Shown piece after piece: positions 19,031-28,483 of a stretch of 64,000 nt of DNA. The translations under genes were made by a program, and so were the position numbers. Below the pieces are notes generated by a model. That model made no database searches and was not told the origin of the DNA. It saw nothing but the letters and a program-made list of their open reading frames with translations. The stretch's first letter is position 1. Each line of letters opens with the position of its first letter. Source of the DNA: Deltaproteobacteria bacterium (GTDB taxonomy: Bacteria; Desulfobacterota; GWC2-55-46); contig JACOUO010000016.1 in NCBI GenBank assembly GCA_016177845.1, positions 1 to 64,000 on the forward strand, given 5' to 3'.

Positions 19031-22000
19031 ATGATGATCCAGGATATATTAAGTAACGCAGAAAATACCGCTTCTGTAAAGTTATGCGCCCTCGGCTTCC
19101 CGGATGGCAAGGCGGCGTATAAAAACCTTGTTCTTTTATCATCAGGCCCTTTCAAAGGCTTTCTTGCCAATATTGTAGATTCAGCCCTTTGCTCCCCTTC
19201 CCCTGGCAGCGCGCTCAATAACCTTGAGGTGATATCTCAGAACATACCTTCCGGGCTCATTGATGAGGCGCTTAAAAAGCCTGCCTTCATTGAAAGGCTC
19301 ATTACCGTCTGCGGCTCATCCCTGTTCTTATCCAATATACTGTCAAGGCATCCTGACTGCTTCAAATGGATCTTTATTGAAAACGGGCTTGATGAGGTAA
19401 AAGATACCGATGTCTTCAGGCAAGAGCTTGATGAAAGGACAAAGGGAATAACTGAGTTCGAGCACATGGCAAGGGAGCTTCGCCTTTTCAAGCAGAAAGA
19501 GTTTTTAAGGATAGGCTCACAGGATTTGCTCTCGATTACCCGTGTAGATGAGATTACAAGGGAATTATCCGACCTTGCCTCTGCCTCGCTTGACGCGGCT
19601 GTTGATTTTTCATTCAGGCATTGTAAAGCGCTCTACGGCGCTCCAGTATATATTGATGAAGACGAAGAGACGAAAGAAGCCCGGTTCGTTGTGCTCGGGC
19701 TTGGAAAGCTTGGGGGCAGAGAGCTTAACTTCTCCTCTGACATAGATATCATCTATCTCTATTCATCTGATAAAGGCGAGACAACCGGAATTAATGGTAA
19801 GCCTGATTCAAGGATAAGCCTGCACGCTTTTTTCGTAAAGCTCTCTATGATGGTAAATAAGCTCATCTCCGCTGTTACGGGTGAAGGCTTTGTCTTCAGG
19901 GTCGACCTTGACCTGAGGCCTGAGGGCAGAAGCGGAGACATGGCCAACTCCCTAAGGAGCGCGGAGATATACTACGAATCATGGGGCCAGTCATGGGAGA
20001 GGGCGGCGATGCTTAAGGCCCGCCCTGTAGCCGGAAGCATTAAGCTCGGTGAAGAGTTCCTTGAGATGATAAGGCCGTTCGTGTTCAGAAGGTATCTGGA
20101 CTTTACGGCCATAGAAGAAATCAAATCAATGAAGGAGAAGATCGACTTAAGCCTTCTCAGGAGAAACCCTGACGCCATAGATGTGAAGCTCGGCGCGGGA
20201 GGCATAAGAGAGATTGAGTTCTTCTGTCAGGCGCTCCAGCTCATACACGCGGGAAAAGACAAAGAGATACGGGAACGCACCACCTTGAAGGCCCTTAAAA
20301 AACTTACCGACAAGGGCTATGTAAAACCTCAGGAGCGAGACACCTTGACAAAGGGCTACATATTCCTCAGGAACCTTGAGCACAGAATACAGATAGTGGA
20401 AGGCAGGCAGAGCCAGGTTATACCTGCTGACCCGAAGGCTCTTGAGCGCCTTGCCCGAATGATGGGCTTTAAAGATACGGAAGATAAAAAGGCCGGGGAC
20501 TTTTTCTGGCTTGAATATAAGAAGGTCACAAACTCCGTCCACGAGATATACAGGTCTCTCTTCCACAGGAGTGAAGAGGAAAATGAAGTACCTGAGGATA
20601 TATTAGTCCTCCTTTCTCCTGACATGACAGAAGAAGAGGCAACCGTGCGCCTCATAAAGCTTGGGTTTAAAGATGCTGTGGCAGCTTACAGAAATATCAG
20701 CTTACTGCGCAGCGGCCCGGCTTTCCTCCACCTCTCGGCAAAGGCGCAGGTGATATTGCAAAAACTTGCGCCGAGATTTTTACACAGGGCAGCGGCATCC
20801 CCCGACCCTGACAAGGCGCTTTTCCACCTTGAAAGGTTTATCTCATCAATCGGCGCGCGCACCACATTCTATTCGCTGCTTGCTGAAAACCCGAGGGTGC
20901 TTGATGAGCTTGTAAAGCTCTTCGGCACAAGCCTCTTTTTATCAAGGGATTTAATAGAGCATCCTGAGAGCCTTGATATCCTGCTTTCAAAAGAGCTTTC
21001 CATCCCCTACAAGGCAAAGGCAGAGATATTTGAAGAGTTTTCACGGGAGATAGAGCCAAAAGAGGACTACGAGGAACGGCTTGATACCTTAAGAAGGCTT
21101 AAGAACCAGGAGATATTCAGGATAGGCATAAATGACATTGCCGGAGGGCTTAACTCACATCAGGTCTCAAAGCAGATTACATTTCTTGCAGAGGCAATCC
21201 TTGAGGCTTCGTACAGGATAGCCATTAAGGAGCTGAGCAGGTTCGGCGAGCCTGAAGGGGACGCAAAATTTGCCATACTCGGGCTTGGGAAGCTCGGGGG
21301 CAAGGAGCTTATCTACGGCTCTGACCTTGATATCATCTTTGTATATTCGGACACTGACGGCTCCACCTCAGGGCCAAAGGTAATCTCAAATCAGGAGTAT
21401 TTTGTAAAGCTCGGCCAGAGGATCATCAGCGCGCTGACGCTTCGCACAAAAGAGGGCTACGCGTTCAGCGTTGACGCAAGGCTCAGGCCTTCGGGCAGCG
21501 CAGGCCCGCTTGTGGTATCAAGGGCAGCTTTGATAAAATATCACTCAGGCGACACCCAGATATGGGAGAGGCAGGCAATGATAAAGGCCCGCTCCACAGG
21601 GGGCGACATTGCCTTTGGATGCGATATCGCAAAAGAGCTTGAAGAGATTATCTATTCAAAACCCCTGAAAAAAGGCGATATAGAAGAAATGCTCAGGATA
21701 AGAAGGCGGATGGAGACTGAAATTGCCAAGGAAGACGCATCACGATATAATATCAAGACCGGCAAAGGCGGGCTTGTGGATATCGAGTTCCTTATTCAGG
21801 CCCTGCAGCTCTATTATGGCGGGGAAAAAAAATCCCTTAGGACGCCTTATACGATGAAGGCGCTTAAGAGGCTTGCAGGCGGGCATATCATCACGGAAGA
21901 CGAGCGGCAGTTCCTTAAAAGGGCCTACGCGTTCTACAGGCTCCTTGAGATGAGGCTGCGGATAGTGCATGACAGGCCTGAGGGTTATTTAAACATTGGT

Positions 22001-22150
22001 TCGGAGGAGCTTACAACCCTTGCCAGGCGCGCGGGCTACATGGGCGCTGACGCAAACGAGAAGCTCTTAAACGATTATAAGGAATACTCCGGCGCAGTAC
22101 GGGAAAGTTATCTGAAGATGCTGGAAACGCTTAAGACCGAGGCAAAATGA
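19031..22150 (+). CDS. glnE: Bifunctional glutamine synthetase adenylyltransferase/adenylyl-removing enzyme
   Basis: 1039 aa. Two nucleotidyltransferase domains are visible, each with its G-S-D-x-D type centre: LGKLGGRELNFSSDIDI (about residue 228) and LGKLGGKELIYGSDLDI (about 757). Each is followed by a helical GlnD-PII uridylyltransferase-like domain. The N-terminal half removes AMP from glutamine synthetase by phosphorolysis; the C-terminal half adds it, in response to PII and glutamine. No glnA or glnB is in the window. ATG ATG at 19031 gives two possible starts; no ribosome site precedes either. Confidence 0.96.
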   Translation: MMIQDILSNAENTASVKLCALGFPDGKAAYKNLVLLSSGPFKGFLANIVDSALCSPSPGSALNNLEVISQNIPSGLIDEALKKPAFIERLITVCGSSLFLSNILSRHPDCFKWIFIENGLDEVKDTDVFRQELDERTKGITEFEHMARELRLFKQKEFLRIGSQDLLSITRVDEITRELSDLASASLDAAVDFSFRHCKALYGAPVYIDEDEETKEARFVVLGLGKLGGRELNFSSDIDIIYLYSSDKGETTGINGKPDSRISLHAFFVKLSMMVNKLISAVTGEGFVFRVDLDLRPEGRSGDMANSLRSAEIYYESWGQSWERAAMLKARPVAGSIKLGEEFLEMIRPFVFRRYLDFTAIEEIKSMKEKIDLSLLRRNPDAIDVKLGAGGIREIEFFCQALQLIHAGKDKEIRERTTLKALKKLTDKGYVKPQERDTLTKGYIFLRNLEHRIQIVEGRQSQVIPADPKALERLARMMGFKDTEDKKAGDFFWLEYKKVTNSVHEIYRSLFHRSEEENEVPEDILVLLSPDMTEEEATVRLIKLGFKDAVAAYRNISLLRSGPAFLHLSAKAQVILQKLAPRFLHRAAASPDPDKALFHLERFISSIGARTTFYSLLAENPRVLDELVKLFGTSLFLSRDLIEHPESLDILLSKELSIPYKAKAEIFEEFSREIEPKEDYEERLDTLRRLKNQEIFRIGINDIAGGLNSHQVSKQITFLAEAILEASYRIAIKELSRFGEPEGDAKFAILGLGKLGGKELIYGSDLDIIFVYSDTDGSTSGPKVISNQEYFVKLGQRIISALTLRTKEGYAFSVDARLRPSGSAGPLVVSRAALIKYHSGDTQIWERQAMIKARSTGGDIAFGCDIAKELEEIIYSKPLKKGDIEEMLRIRRRMETEIAKEDASRYNIKTGKGGLVDIEFLIQALQLYYGGEKKSLRTPYTMKALKRLAGGHIITEDERQFLKRAYAFYRLLEMRLRIVHDRPEGYLNIGSEELTTLARRAGYMGADANEKLLNDYKEYSGAVRESYLKMLETLKTEAK

Positions 22151-22201
22151 CACAGACGACATTTAAAGGATGCAGCAAGCCGGTTTCAAAGGAGGGCTTA
22201 G

Positions 22202-24718
22202 TTGAAAGATAAACAAGGAAATCTCTCTAAAATTGGGTTGCCAAAGCTTCTGCATCTTATTTATAAAAAAGCCGACCCAGCCGCTGTTCTCGACATAATA
22301 AGGGAGCCGGTCAAAAAAAGGTTCTATTTCAAGAACGGAATGCCTGTTGCCGCAAGCTCCAATATATTAAACGAGGTGCTTGGCAGGCTCCTGATGCAGG
22401 AGAACATAATCACTCAGGAAGAATACGAAAAATCCCTTGAGATAGTAATAAAAGAAAAGAGGAAACATGGAGAGGTCTTGATCTCCATGGGCCTTATCAA
22501 TAACGAACAGCTCAACTCCTTCCTTACTCTCCAGACAAAAAGAAGGCTCCTTAAGGTATTCGAATGGACGGACGGCACATACAGGTACACAAAAGCTGAT
22601 GCCCTGCCTGACAGCATGACGCAGTTTCCGCTCCATCCTGCCTCTCTGATACTTGAAGGCATAAGCCTCGGCTTCTACCCTGTATCAAAGGTCAAGGATG
22701 AGCTTGGAGAATACCTCGACCAGCAGATTTCAAAATCAACCGAACCCGGCAGGTATAACCTTGACAGCTTCCGCCTTAATCTTCAGGAAAAAAGGTTTTT
22801 CGAATCATTCAACGGCACAAAGACCTTAAGGGAGACACTCGAAGGCTCTGACCTCTTAAGGCACAGGGCTGTTGCCATTTCCCTAAGCTTGATCATTACC
22901 GGTCTTCTTGCAGGCCCGGGCACAAGACCTGAACCTGAATTTGAAGAAGGTGAAAAAGAGGCTCACGCCATTGAGACAGGCGGGCCTTCGAGGCTTAACG
23001 CTGAAATCCTTTTCATGCGCGCCAAAAGCGCTCTTCTCGCTAAAGACTTCAAGTCAGCAATAAAGATACTTAAGGAGATAACCGACCTCAACCCCACAGA
23101 GGGCGAGTACTGGGCTTATCTCGGATGGGCTATCTTTAATGATAACCCTCAGCTTACGAAAGAGGCTGAGAAGATAATCAAGGACTCGATAGACCTGAAT
23201 AACGAGCTTGACAGCGCATGGTATTTCCTCGGGGTAGTCTGCCTCAGCATGGGTAACGCAATGCTTGCGGAGATTTCTTTCCGCAATGCCGCCTTAAAAA
23301 ACCCGTGGAACCTTGAGGCGGTAAGCGAGCTTAAAAGGATCGAACTTAAAAAGTCTCTGCCTGTCGAACAGGAAAAGGGCTACAGGCATTCCTACGGCTT
23401 TACAGATGACCCGTTCCTGAATGTGCCTTCAGCTCGAAAAACCACTCTGATAGAGAGCAGGACGCAGGTTCTTGACGCCATTGCCAAGGCAGTAAAGAAA
23501 AAGAGCGGCCCTATACTCCTTGAAGGCATTCCCGGTGTAGGCAAGACGACAATATGCCTTGAACTGCTCAGAAGGCTTTCAAACGATAAGATGCTTGCCG
23601 CTGTGATACTCAACCCTCAGGAGAGGGAGATACAGCTCATCAAAGCGATAAATACCGAGCTTAACGCATCAACAGACGGCACGACAATAAAAGAACAGCT
23701 CCTTAGCCTTGGCATGCGCGTCTCCCAGAATAAGATACAGGGCGGGCACACTGCAATAATAATAGATAACGCACACCTGCTTTCATCAGGATGCCTTAAG
23801 CTCATACAATATCTCTCAAGGCTTAAAACCCTGCAGATAATACTTATCGGCGACCCTCTGCTTTCCAGCAGGCTAAAAGAGCCGGACTTCACCGAGCTTG
23901 ACGGTAAGATTGCGCTGCGCCTTGAGCTCCATCCCCTTACGCTCGATGAGGTTGGTGAGTATGTCTCGGCAAGGGTGGACAGCGTGCTTCAGGACCCCGG
24001 CAGTTCAATTCTCGCATTCTCTACGGACGCCATCAAAATACTTTTTGAGGAAAGCGGCGGCGTGCCTTCGATAGTCAATGCCAAGGCCGCACAAGTGCTG
24101 GAGAGCGCGGCAGAACTTGAACTGACCACCATAGACGATGTGCTTACTTCAGGCGTACTGAGGGAAAAGGAGACCCCGCCCTCACCTGAACTCTCGGATA
24201 TTTTTGAGATTGAGGAAAAGTCGCCTGAGGAGCCTTACACGGAACAAGAGCCGTTTGTCACAGCGCACGAAGAGGCAAAAGCAGAAGAGATTATTTCTAT
24301 GCCTGAGGAAAAGCCTCAGGAGCAAAAGGCAGAAGCTGCACCTGAGATTACCCATAACGAGCCTGAACCGCCGGCCCCAGCACAGGAAACTCCAGCAGAG
24401 CCTTACAGGAACCTTGAAGAGAGGGTCGAACAGAGCCATCACCCTGTTCAAAAACCACTTGATACAGTCTATACGCAGCTTGAGAAAGAAACCGTTCAGA
24501 AACCCAAAAGCTTTTTAAAGCTCATTATCTGGATACTTGTGATGCTCATAACAGGGCTTGTCATTGGCTCGCTCATAGGTATCTTCTGGATGGGGCCCAA
24601 GAACGCCACGGAAGAACCCCCTGTAATTCAGCCCTCAAGCGAGCACAGCGAGACCGCTGCCCCGATAGACGCATCAACCGCAATAGAAGGCAGCAGCATT
24701 GTGATTGAGAGGAAATAG
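22202..24718 (+). CDS. DUF4388-TPR-ExeA-like AAA ATPase with C-terminal membrane anchor
   Basis: 838 aa. The order is: DUF4388/PATAN-like N-terminus (1-150; KKRFYFKNGMPVAASS), a helical linker, TPR-like repeats (about 267-375), an ExeA/GspA-type AAA domain (about 390-650) with YGFTDDPFLN, Walker A GIPGVGKTT near 441 and Walker B AIIIDNAHLL near 518, a Glu/Pro-rich linker (660-765), one membrane helix (771-798) and a short tail. ExeA proteins couple ATP hydrolysis to envelope assembly, while DUF4388 domains occur in signalling and gliding proteins. The start is TTG at 22202, chosen for AAAGGAGGG 5 nt upstream. The fusion is unusual; the substrate is unknown. Probably cotranscribed with glnE (51-bp gap). 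Confidence 0.75.
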   Translation: MKDKQGNLSKIGLPKLLHLIYKKADPAAVLDIIREPVKKRFYFKNGMPVAASSNILNEVLGRLLMQENIITQEEYEKSLEIVIKEKRKHGEVLISMGLINNEQLNSFLTLQTKRRLLKVFEWTDGTYRYTKADALPDSMTQFPLHPASLILEGISLGFYPVSKVKDELGEYLDQQISKSTEPGRYNLDSFRLNLQEKRFFESFNGTKTLRETLEGSDLLRHRAVAISLSLIITGLLAGPGTRPEPEFEEGEKEAHAIETGGPSRLNAEILFMRAKSALLAKDFKSAIKILKEITDLNPTEGEYWAYLGWAIFNDNPQLTKEAEKIIKDSIDLNNELDSAWYFLGVVCLSMGNAMLAEISFRNAALKNPWNLEAVSELKRIELKKSLPVEQEKGYRHSYGFTDDPFLNVPSARKTTLIESRTQVLDAIAKAVKKKSGPILLEGIPGVGKTTICLELLRRLSNDKMLAAVILNPQEREIQLIKAINTELNASTDGTTIKEQLLSLGMRVSQNKIQGGHTAIIIDNAHLLSSGCLKLIQYLSRLKTLQIILIGDPLLSSRLKEPDFTELDGKIALRLELHPLTLDEVGEYVSARVDSVLQDPGSSILAFSTDAIKILFEESGGVPSIVNAKAAQVLESAAELELTTIDDVLTSGVLREKETPPSPELSDIFEIEEKSPEEPYTEQEPFVTAHEEAKAEEIISMPEEKPQEQKAEAAPEITHNEPEPPAPAQETPAEPYRNLEERVEQSHHPVQKPLDTVYTQLEKETVQKPKSFLKLIIWILVMLITGLVIGSLIGIFWMGPKNATEEPPVIQPSSEHSETAAPIDASTAIEGSSIVIERK

Positions 24719-25120
24719 CTTTTATTGACCTCGCTTTAGGTGATTGCGAGGAGCGTAAGATTATTTGGGTGGGCTAAGCCCTACCTACAACAAACCATTC
24801 TCCCTCCCCTTGTGGGAGAGGGTTGGGGTGAGGAGTGGTAACTTTTCACCCTCCCCTTTATCCGCTCCCATCAAGGGAGGGGAGGCCTTTTATTTTGTAT
24901 TTTGTCTTGTTTTTAAAACACTACACCAAGGGGCATCGCGCAGAGAGCATAATAACAAGATACTGTAGCCCGCTCTCTCCCTCTCCCTGATCAAACCGTC
25001 ATTCCCGAATGTCTCTATCGGGAATCCAGTATTATACCGCTTTCTTTAAATCTTTATATCCGGTGGGCAAAGCCCACCCTACAATACTAACTCAGATTGC
25101 CTCACTCTGTTCCCAAATGA
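24719..25120. repeat. Intergenic mosaic of dispersed repeats
   Basis: Between the AAA ATPase gene and gdh. It includes a fragment of the GATTGCGAGGAGCG family (about 24742), a CCCTCCCC/GGGAGAGGG palindromic stretch (24801-24890), one copy of the 36-bp hairpin repeat (24998-25033) and an inverted GGTGGGC...GCCCACC hairpin (25062-25078). Related pieces recur at 42.2-42.8 and 51.5-52.1 kb. No gene is seen. Confidence 0.8.
24998..25033 (+). repeat. 36-bp hairpin repeat, copy 1
   Basis: Contains ATTCCCGA and its reverse complement TCGGGAAT around a 9-nt loop, followed by CCAGTATT. Five copies occur in the window. Confidence 0.9.
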
Positions 25121-25143
25121 CAAGCTACCTTACATAAAAAATC

Positions 25144-25172
25144 TTGACAAACCCCCTGTTCTGGAATTTAAT
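25144..25172 (+). promoter_or_regulatory. Promoter of glutamate dehydrogenase gene
   Basis: Perfect TTGACA (25144-25149), 17 bp, TTTAAT (25167-25172), leaving a leader of roughly 95 nt before the ATG at 25275. No regulator site was identified. Confidence 0.65.
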
Positions 25173-25274
25173 TAAACGGGTTCAGGCTTGATATTTAAAT
25201 AATCCCTGAATTCAGCTTGCCGATCCTTTTAGATTTTTCCGCCAACCAAAACATGCTTAAAGAGGAGTGATAAC

Positions 25275-26525
25275 ATGTCCTCAAGTCAGACCTTTTTTCA
25301 GGAAATCCTCTCAACACTTGAAATTGCGAACAGGCATCTTAAACTGCCGACCGCAGTATATGAGCGCCTCAGGGTTCCCAGACGCTCTCTTATCGTATCT
25401 GTCCCCGTACAGATGGATGACGGCTCCGTAAACTACTACACGGGCTACAGAGTGCAGTACGACTTTGCGCGCGGGCCCGCAAAGGGCGGCATCAGATACC
25501 ATCCTAAAGTAAACCATGACGAGATAACGGCCCTTGCTGCCCTGATGACATGGAAATGCGGCGTGGTTGATATCCCGTTCGGCGGGGCAAAAGGCGGAGT
25601 AGCCTGCGACCCGACAATTATGAGCAAGGGTGAGATTGAAAGGCTAACAAGGAGATTTACTTACGAACTTGGGCTTATAATCGGGCCTGAGTCTGACATA
25701 CCGGCCCCTGATGTATATACCGATGAACAGGTAATGGCATGGATGATGGACACATATTCCATGATGAAGGGCTATTCCGTGCCGGGTGTTGTTACGGGTA
25801 AACCCATATGCCTTGGCGGCTCTCTTGGAAGAAACAAGGCTACCTCATCAGGCCTTGTCACAACTGTACTTGAGGCACTGAAGCACCTTGGCATGCGCAT
25901 TGACGGGCTTACCGTCACAGTGCTCGGCTTTGGCAAGGTCGGCTTCCATGCCGCCAAGATACTGCAGGACCTTGGCGCAAAGATAATTGGCGTGTCAGAC
26001 TCAAAAGGCGCCATCTATAACCCACAGGGCCTTGATATAGATGCTGTTGCGGCGCATAAGGCAAAGGCAGATACGGTCCAGGGCTTTAAAGATGCCGAAA
26101 ACCTTACCAATGAAGAGCTTCTTACGATAGAAGTCGATGTGCTCATCCCGGCTGCGCTCGAAGGCCAGATAAACTTAACAAATGTTAACAGGATAAAGAC
26201 TAAAATTCTTGCGGAAGGCGCAAATAACCCTGTAACGCTTGAAGCGGATGAGGTATTAAAGGCAAACGGTGTATTTTTACTTCCCGGAATACTTGCCAAT
26301 GCAGGCGGGGTCGTAGTCTCCTATTTTGAATGGGTGCAGGACCTGCAGAGGTTTTTCTGGAATGAGAATGAGATTGACGCCCGCCTTACCACAATAATGA
26401 CAAAGGCCTTTAAAGAGGTTTTGGATATTGCACAGGAAAAGAAGGTGGATATGAGGACAGCGGCAACTGTCCTCGGTGTAAAAAGGGTAGCTGATGCCGT
26501 AATTACAAGAGGGCTTTATCCATAA
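25275..26525 (+). CDS. gdhA: Glutamate dehydrogenase (Glu/Leu/Phe/Val dehydrogenase family)
   Basis: 416 aa, the length of hexameric GDH. The substrate domain carries KGGIRYHP and the catalytic lysine in DIPFGGAKGGVACDP. The Rossmann domain (from about 200) carries LGFGKVGFHAAKIL. It interconverts glutamate and 2-oxoglutarate plus ammonium with NAD(P). With glnE close by, it points to nitrogen assimilation or glutamate catabolism; the direction cannot be told. AGAGGAGTG precedes the ATG by 6 nt. Confidence 0.95.
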   Translation: MSSSQTFFQEILSTLEIANRHLKLPTAVYERLRVPRRSLIVSVPVQMDDGSVNYYTGYRVQYDFARGPAKGGIRYHPKVNHDEITALAALMTWKCGVVDIPFGGAKGGVACDPTIMSKGEIERLTRRFTYELGLIIGPESDIPAPDVYTDEQVMAWMMDTYSMMKGYSVPGVVTGKPICLGGSLGRNKATSSGLVTTVLEALKHLGMRIDGLTVTVLGFGKVGFHAAKILQDLGAKIIGVSDSKGAIYNPQGLDIDAVAAHKAKADTVQGFKDAENLTNEELLTIEVDVLIPAALEGQINLTNVNRIKTKILAEGANNPVTLEADEVLKANGVFLLPGILANAGGVVVSYFEWVQDLQRFFWNENEIDARLTTIMTKAFKEVLDIAQEKKVDMRTAATVLGVKRVADAVITRGLYP

Positions 26526-26711
26526 AAATCCTTTTGAGAAACAACCCTCCCCAATTGCGGGCCTTGCGGGCAGATTTGCCTTAAATGCGGGTGACAACAC
26601 CGGCTCCAAAGCTTATGCACTGTTGTACGAAGGCTGCTGCCGCCCCCTGCACAATATCCCTACAGCAGAATGCCCTATCCCTAAGTGCCTGATAAAATTC
26701 CGCTTTTTTAA

Positions 26712-26820
26712 GCCGAATTTTTTTAAATTAAAAATCTTGAAAAAGGGGTTGCACTCTGATAAATTGGCCATCTACTAAAGGTCCGCAGTTATCAACATCT
26801 GTGAATAACCCTGTGAATAA
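26712..26820. other. Left half of the chromosomal origin: AT-rich stretch and DnaA boxes
   Basis: TTATCAACA at 26789-26797 and two copies of TGTGAATAA (TTATTCACA on the minus strand) at 26800-26808 and 26812-26820, spaced by exactly 12 bp. An AT-rich tract at 26712-26747 could serve as unwinding element. The cluster ends about 60 bp before dnaA. The GC-mixed rest of 26526-26711 shows nothing else. Confidence 0.75.
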
Positions 26821-26883
26821 TTCCCGGCTACCGAATTAGGCTTAGCGTACCATGCCTATCCGGCTTTCCGGCTCGCATTGACT

Positions 26884-28233
26884 ATGGATTCCGAAAATAT
26901 CTGGAAAAGTTGCCTTGATACCATTGTAGAGTTCGTGAGCCCTCAGCATTTCTCTACATGGTTCCGTCCGATAAAGCTTATCGGCGGCAGTTCTGACGAA
27001 CTGGAACTTGAAGTGCCTAACCGCTTCTTCCTTGAATGGATAAAGGAGCATTACCTGCCCCTTATCCTTGATGTACTGAGGAAAGAAGCGAAAAAGGATA
27101 TCAGCCTTGTCTGGAGGGTGTGCGACGAGATGCCTGAGGCTGTAGCCGCGCCCGCAAAGAAAAGCTCATCCAAAGAATCAGGCACAGCAAAGGCCCAGAA
27201 GCCTGTGGGGCTTAACTTAAGCCACAAGTACACTTTTGATAACTTTGTAATAGGCAAGGCCAATGAGTTTGCCTATGCAGCCTGTTCGGCTGCGGCAAAC
27301 AGCATAGGCAGCAAATATAACCCGCTTTTCATATACGGCTGCGTAGGGCTTGGCAAGACCCATCTCCTGCAGGCCATTGGCCATAAGGTGCTTACGGCAA
27401 ACCCGTCCGCAAAGGTCTGTTACTATACCTCTGAGCGGTTCATGAACGATTTCATTAACTTTGTAAGCCGCCAGAAGATGTCTGAGTTCAGGAGCAGGTT
27501 CAGGAATGTAGATGTCCTTTTAATCGATGACATCCAGTTCTGGGCAGGCAAGGAAAGGACCCAGGAGGAGTTTTTCCACACCTTCAACACCCTTTATGAG
27601 GCTCATAAACAGATAGTCGTTACAAGCGATAAATTCCCAAAAGACATTGACGGGCTTGAAGAAAGGCTCAGGTCAAGGTTTGAATGGGGCCTTGTAGCCG
27701 ATATCCAGCCCCCTGACACAGAGACAAAGATAGCTATATTAAGGAAGAAGGCAAAGGGCGAAGGCGTAAAACTGCCGGATGATGTTGCCAATTGGCTTGC
27801 ATCGGTCAGCAACTCGAATGTGAGGGAGCTTGAGGGTTTTTTAAACAGGATAATCGCCGTATCAAGCCTCACAAACCAGGAAATAACCCTTAGCATGAGC
27901 AGGGAGGCTTTAAAAAACCTCCTTAAGGAAAAAGAAGAGAAGATCATTACGATAGATGAGATACAGAAGGCTGTATCAGCCTTTTATAATATTAAATTTT
28001 CCGATTTAAAGTCCAAGAGAAGACACAAGACCATTGCCCTGCCGCGGCAGGCTGCCATGTACCTTGCGCGCGAGTACGGAAAATTCTCTTTCCCTGAGAT
28101 AGGGTCGGCATTTGGCGGAAAGGACCACTCAACCGCCATCCATGCGTGTAAAAAGATTGAAAAAGATATCAAAGAGAACCCGGAGCTCAAGCACGCCGTA
28201 AAGTCAATAAAGCAGAACCTTGGAATAAATTAG
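26884..28233 (+). CDS. dnaA: Chromosomal replication initiator protein DnaA
   Basis: 449 aa from ATG 26884; a TTG two codons upstream is the alternative, and neither has a clear ribosome site. Domain I (1-90) is followed by a short linker, then AAA domain III with Walker A YGCVGLGKTHL (Cys replaces the more usual Gly of GGVGLGKT) and Walker B VLLIDDIQFWAGKE. Domain IV carries the DnaA-box-binding signature FGGKDHSTAIHACKKI. DnaA boxes lie on both sides of the gene. Confidence 0.98.
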   Translation: MDSENIWKSCLDTIVEFVSPQHFSTWFRPIKLIGGSSDELELEVPNRFFLEWIKEHYLPLILDVLRKEAKKDISLVWRVCDEMPEAVAAPAKKSSSKESGTAKAQKPVGLNLSHKYTFDNFVIGKANEFAYAACSAAANSIGSKYNPLFIYGCVGLGKTHLLQAIGHKVLTANPSAKVCYYTSERFMNDFINFVSRQKMSEFRSRFRNVDVLLIDDIQFWAGKERTQEEFFHTFNTLYEAHKQIVVTSDKFPKDIDGLEERLRSRFEWGLVADIQPPDTETKIAILRKKAKGEGVKLPDDVANWLASVSNSNVRELEGFLNRIIAVSSLTNQEITLSMSREALKNLLKEKEEKIITIDEIQKAVSAFYNIKFSDLKSKRRHKTIALPRQAAMYLAREYGKFSFPEIGSAFGGKDHSTAIHACKKIEKDIKENPELKHAVKSIKQNLGIN

Positions 28234-28270
28234 ACCTGTTTTTGCCAAAATGATAACTTAGTTGGCAAGC

Positions 28271-28368
28271 TGTGAATATCTGTTGATGAACTGTTCGAAA
28301 CACGGTGGGTTATACCCGGCAATTTTCAAAACCTGTTTCTGTTGATAAAGGCACTGTTCTTATCAACA
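28271..28368. other. Right half of the chromosomal origin: DnaA boxes between dnaA and dnaN
   Basis: TGTGAATAT (28271-28279) and TGTTGATGA (28281-28289) are near-matches; TGTTGATAA (28340-28348) and TTATCAACA (28360-28368) are one mismatch from consensus and face each other. Together with the boxes upstream of dnaA this gives a bipartite origin. AT-rich sequence at about 28445-28470 precedes dnaN. Confidence 0.7.
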
Positions 28369-28483
28369 CGCTTTGACAGGCAATTAATGCTTAACTTCAG
28401 TAGGTTAGAGGGTTACCAACATATCTACAGGCCCTACTACTGGTACTAAAGAAATATAAATACAATACTTAGAGGAGAGAGGG

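Noticed and set aside
20147-20655. Minus-strand frames of 99-139 codons inside glnE
   Set aside because: Antisense shadows of conserved GlnE sequence without start signals.
24765-24968. 67-codon frame between the ATPase and gdh genes
   Set aside because: Lies in palindromic repeat sequence (CCCTCCCC/GGGAGAGGG); no coding signature.
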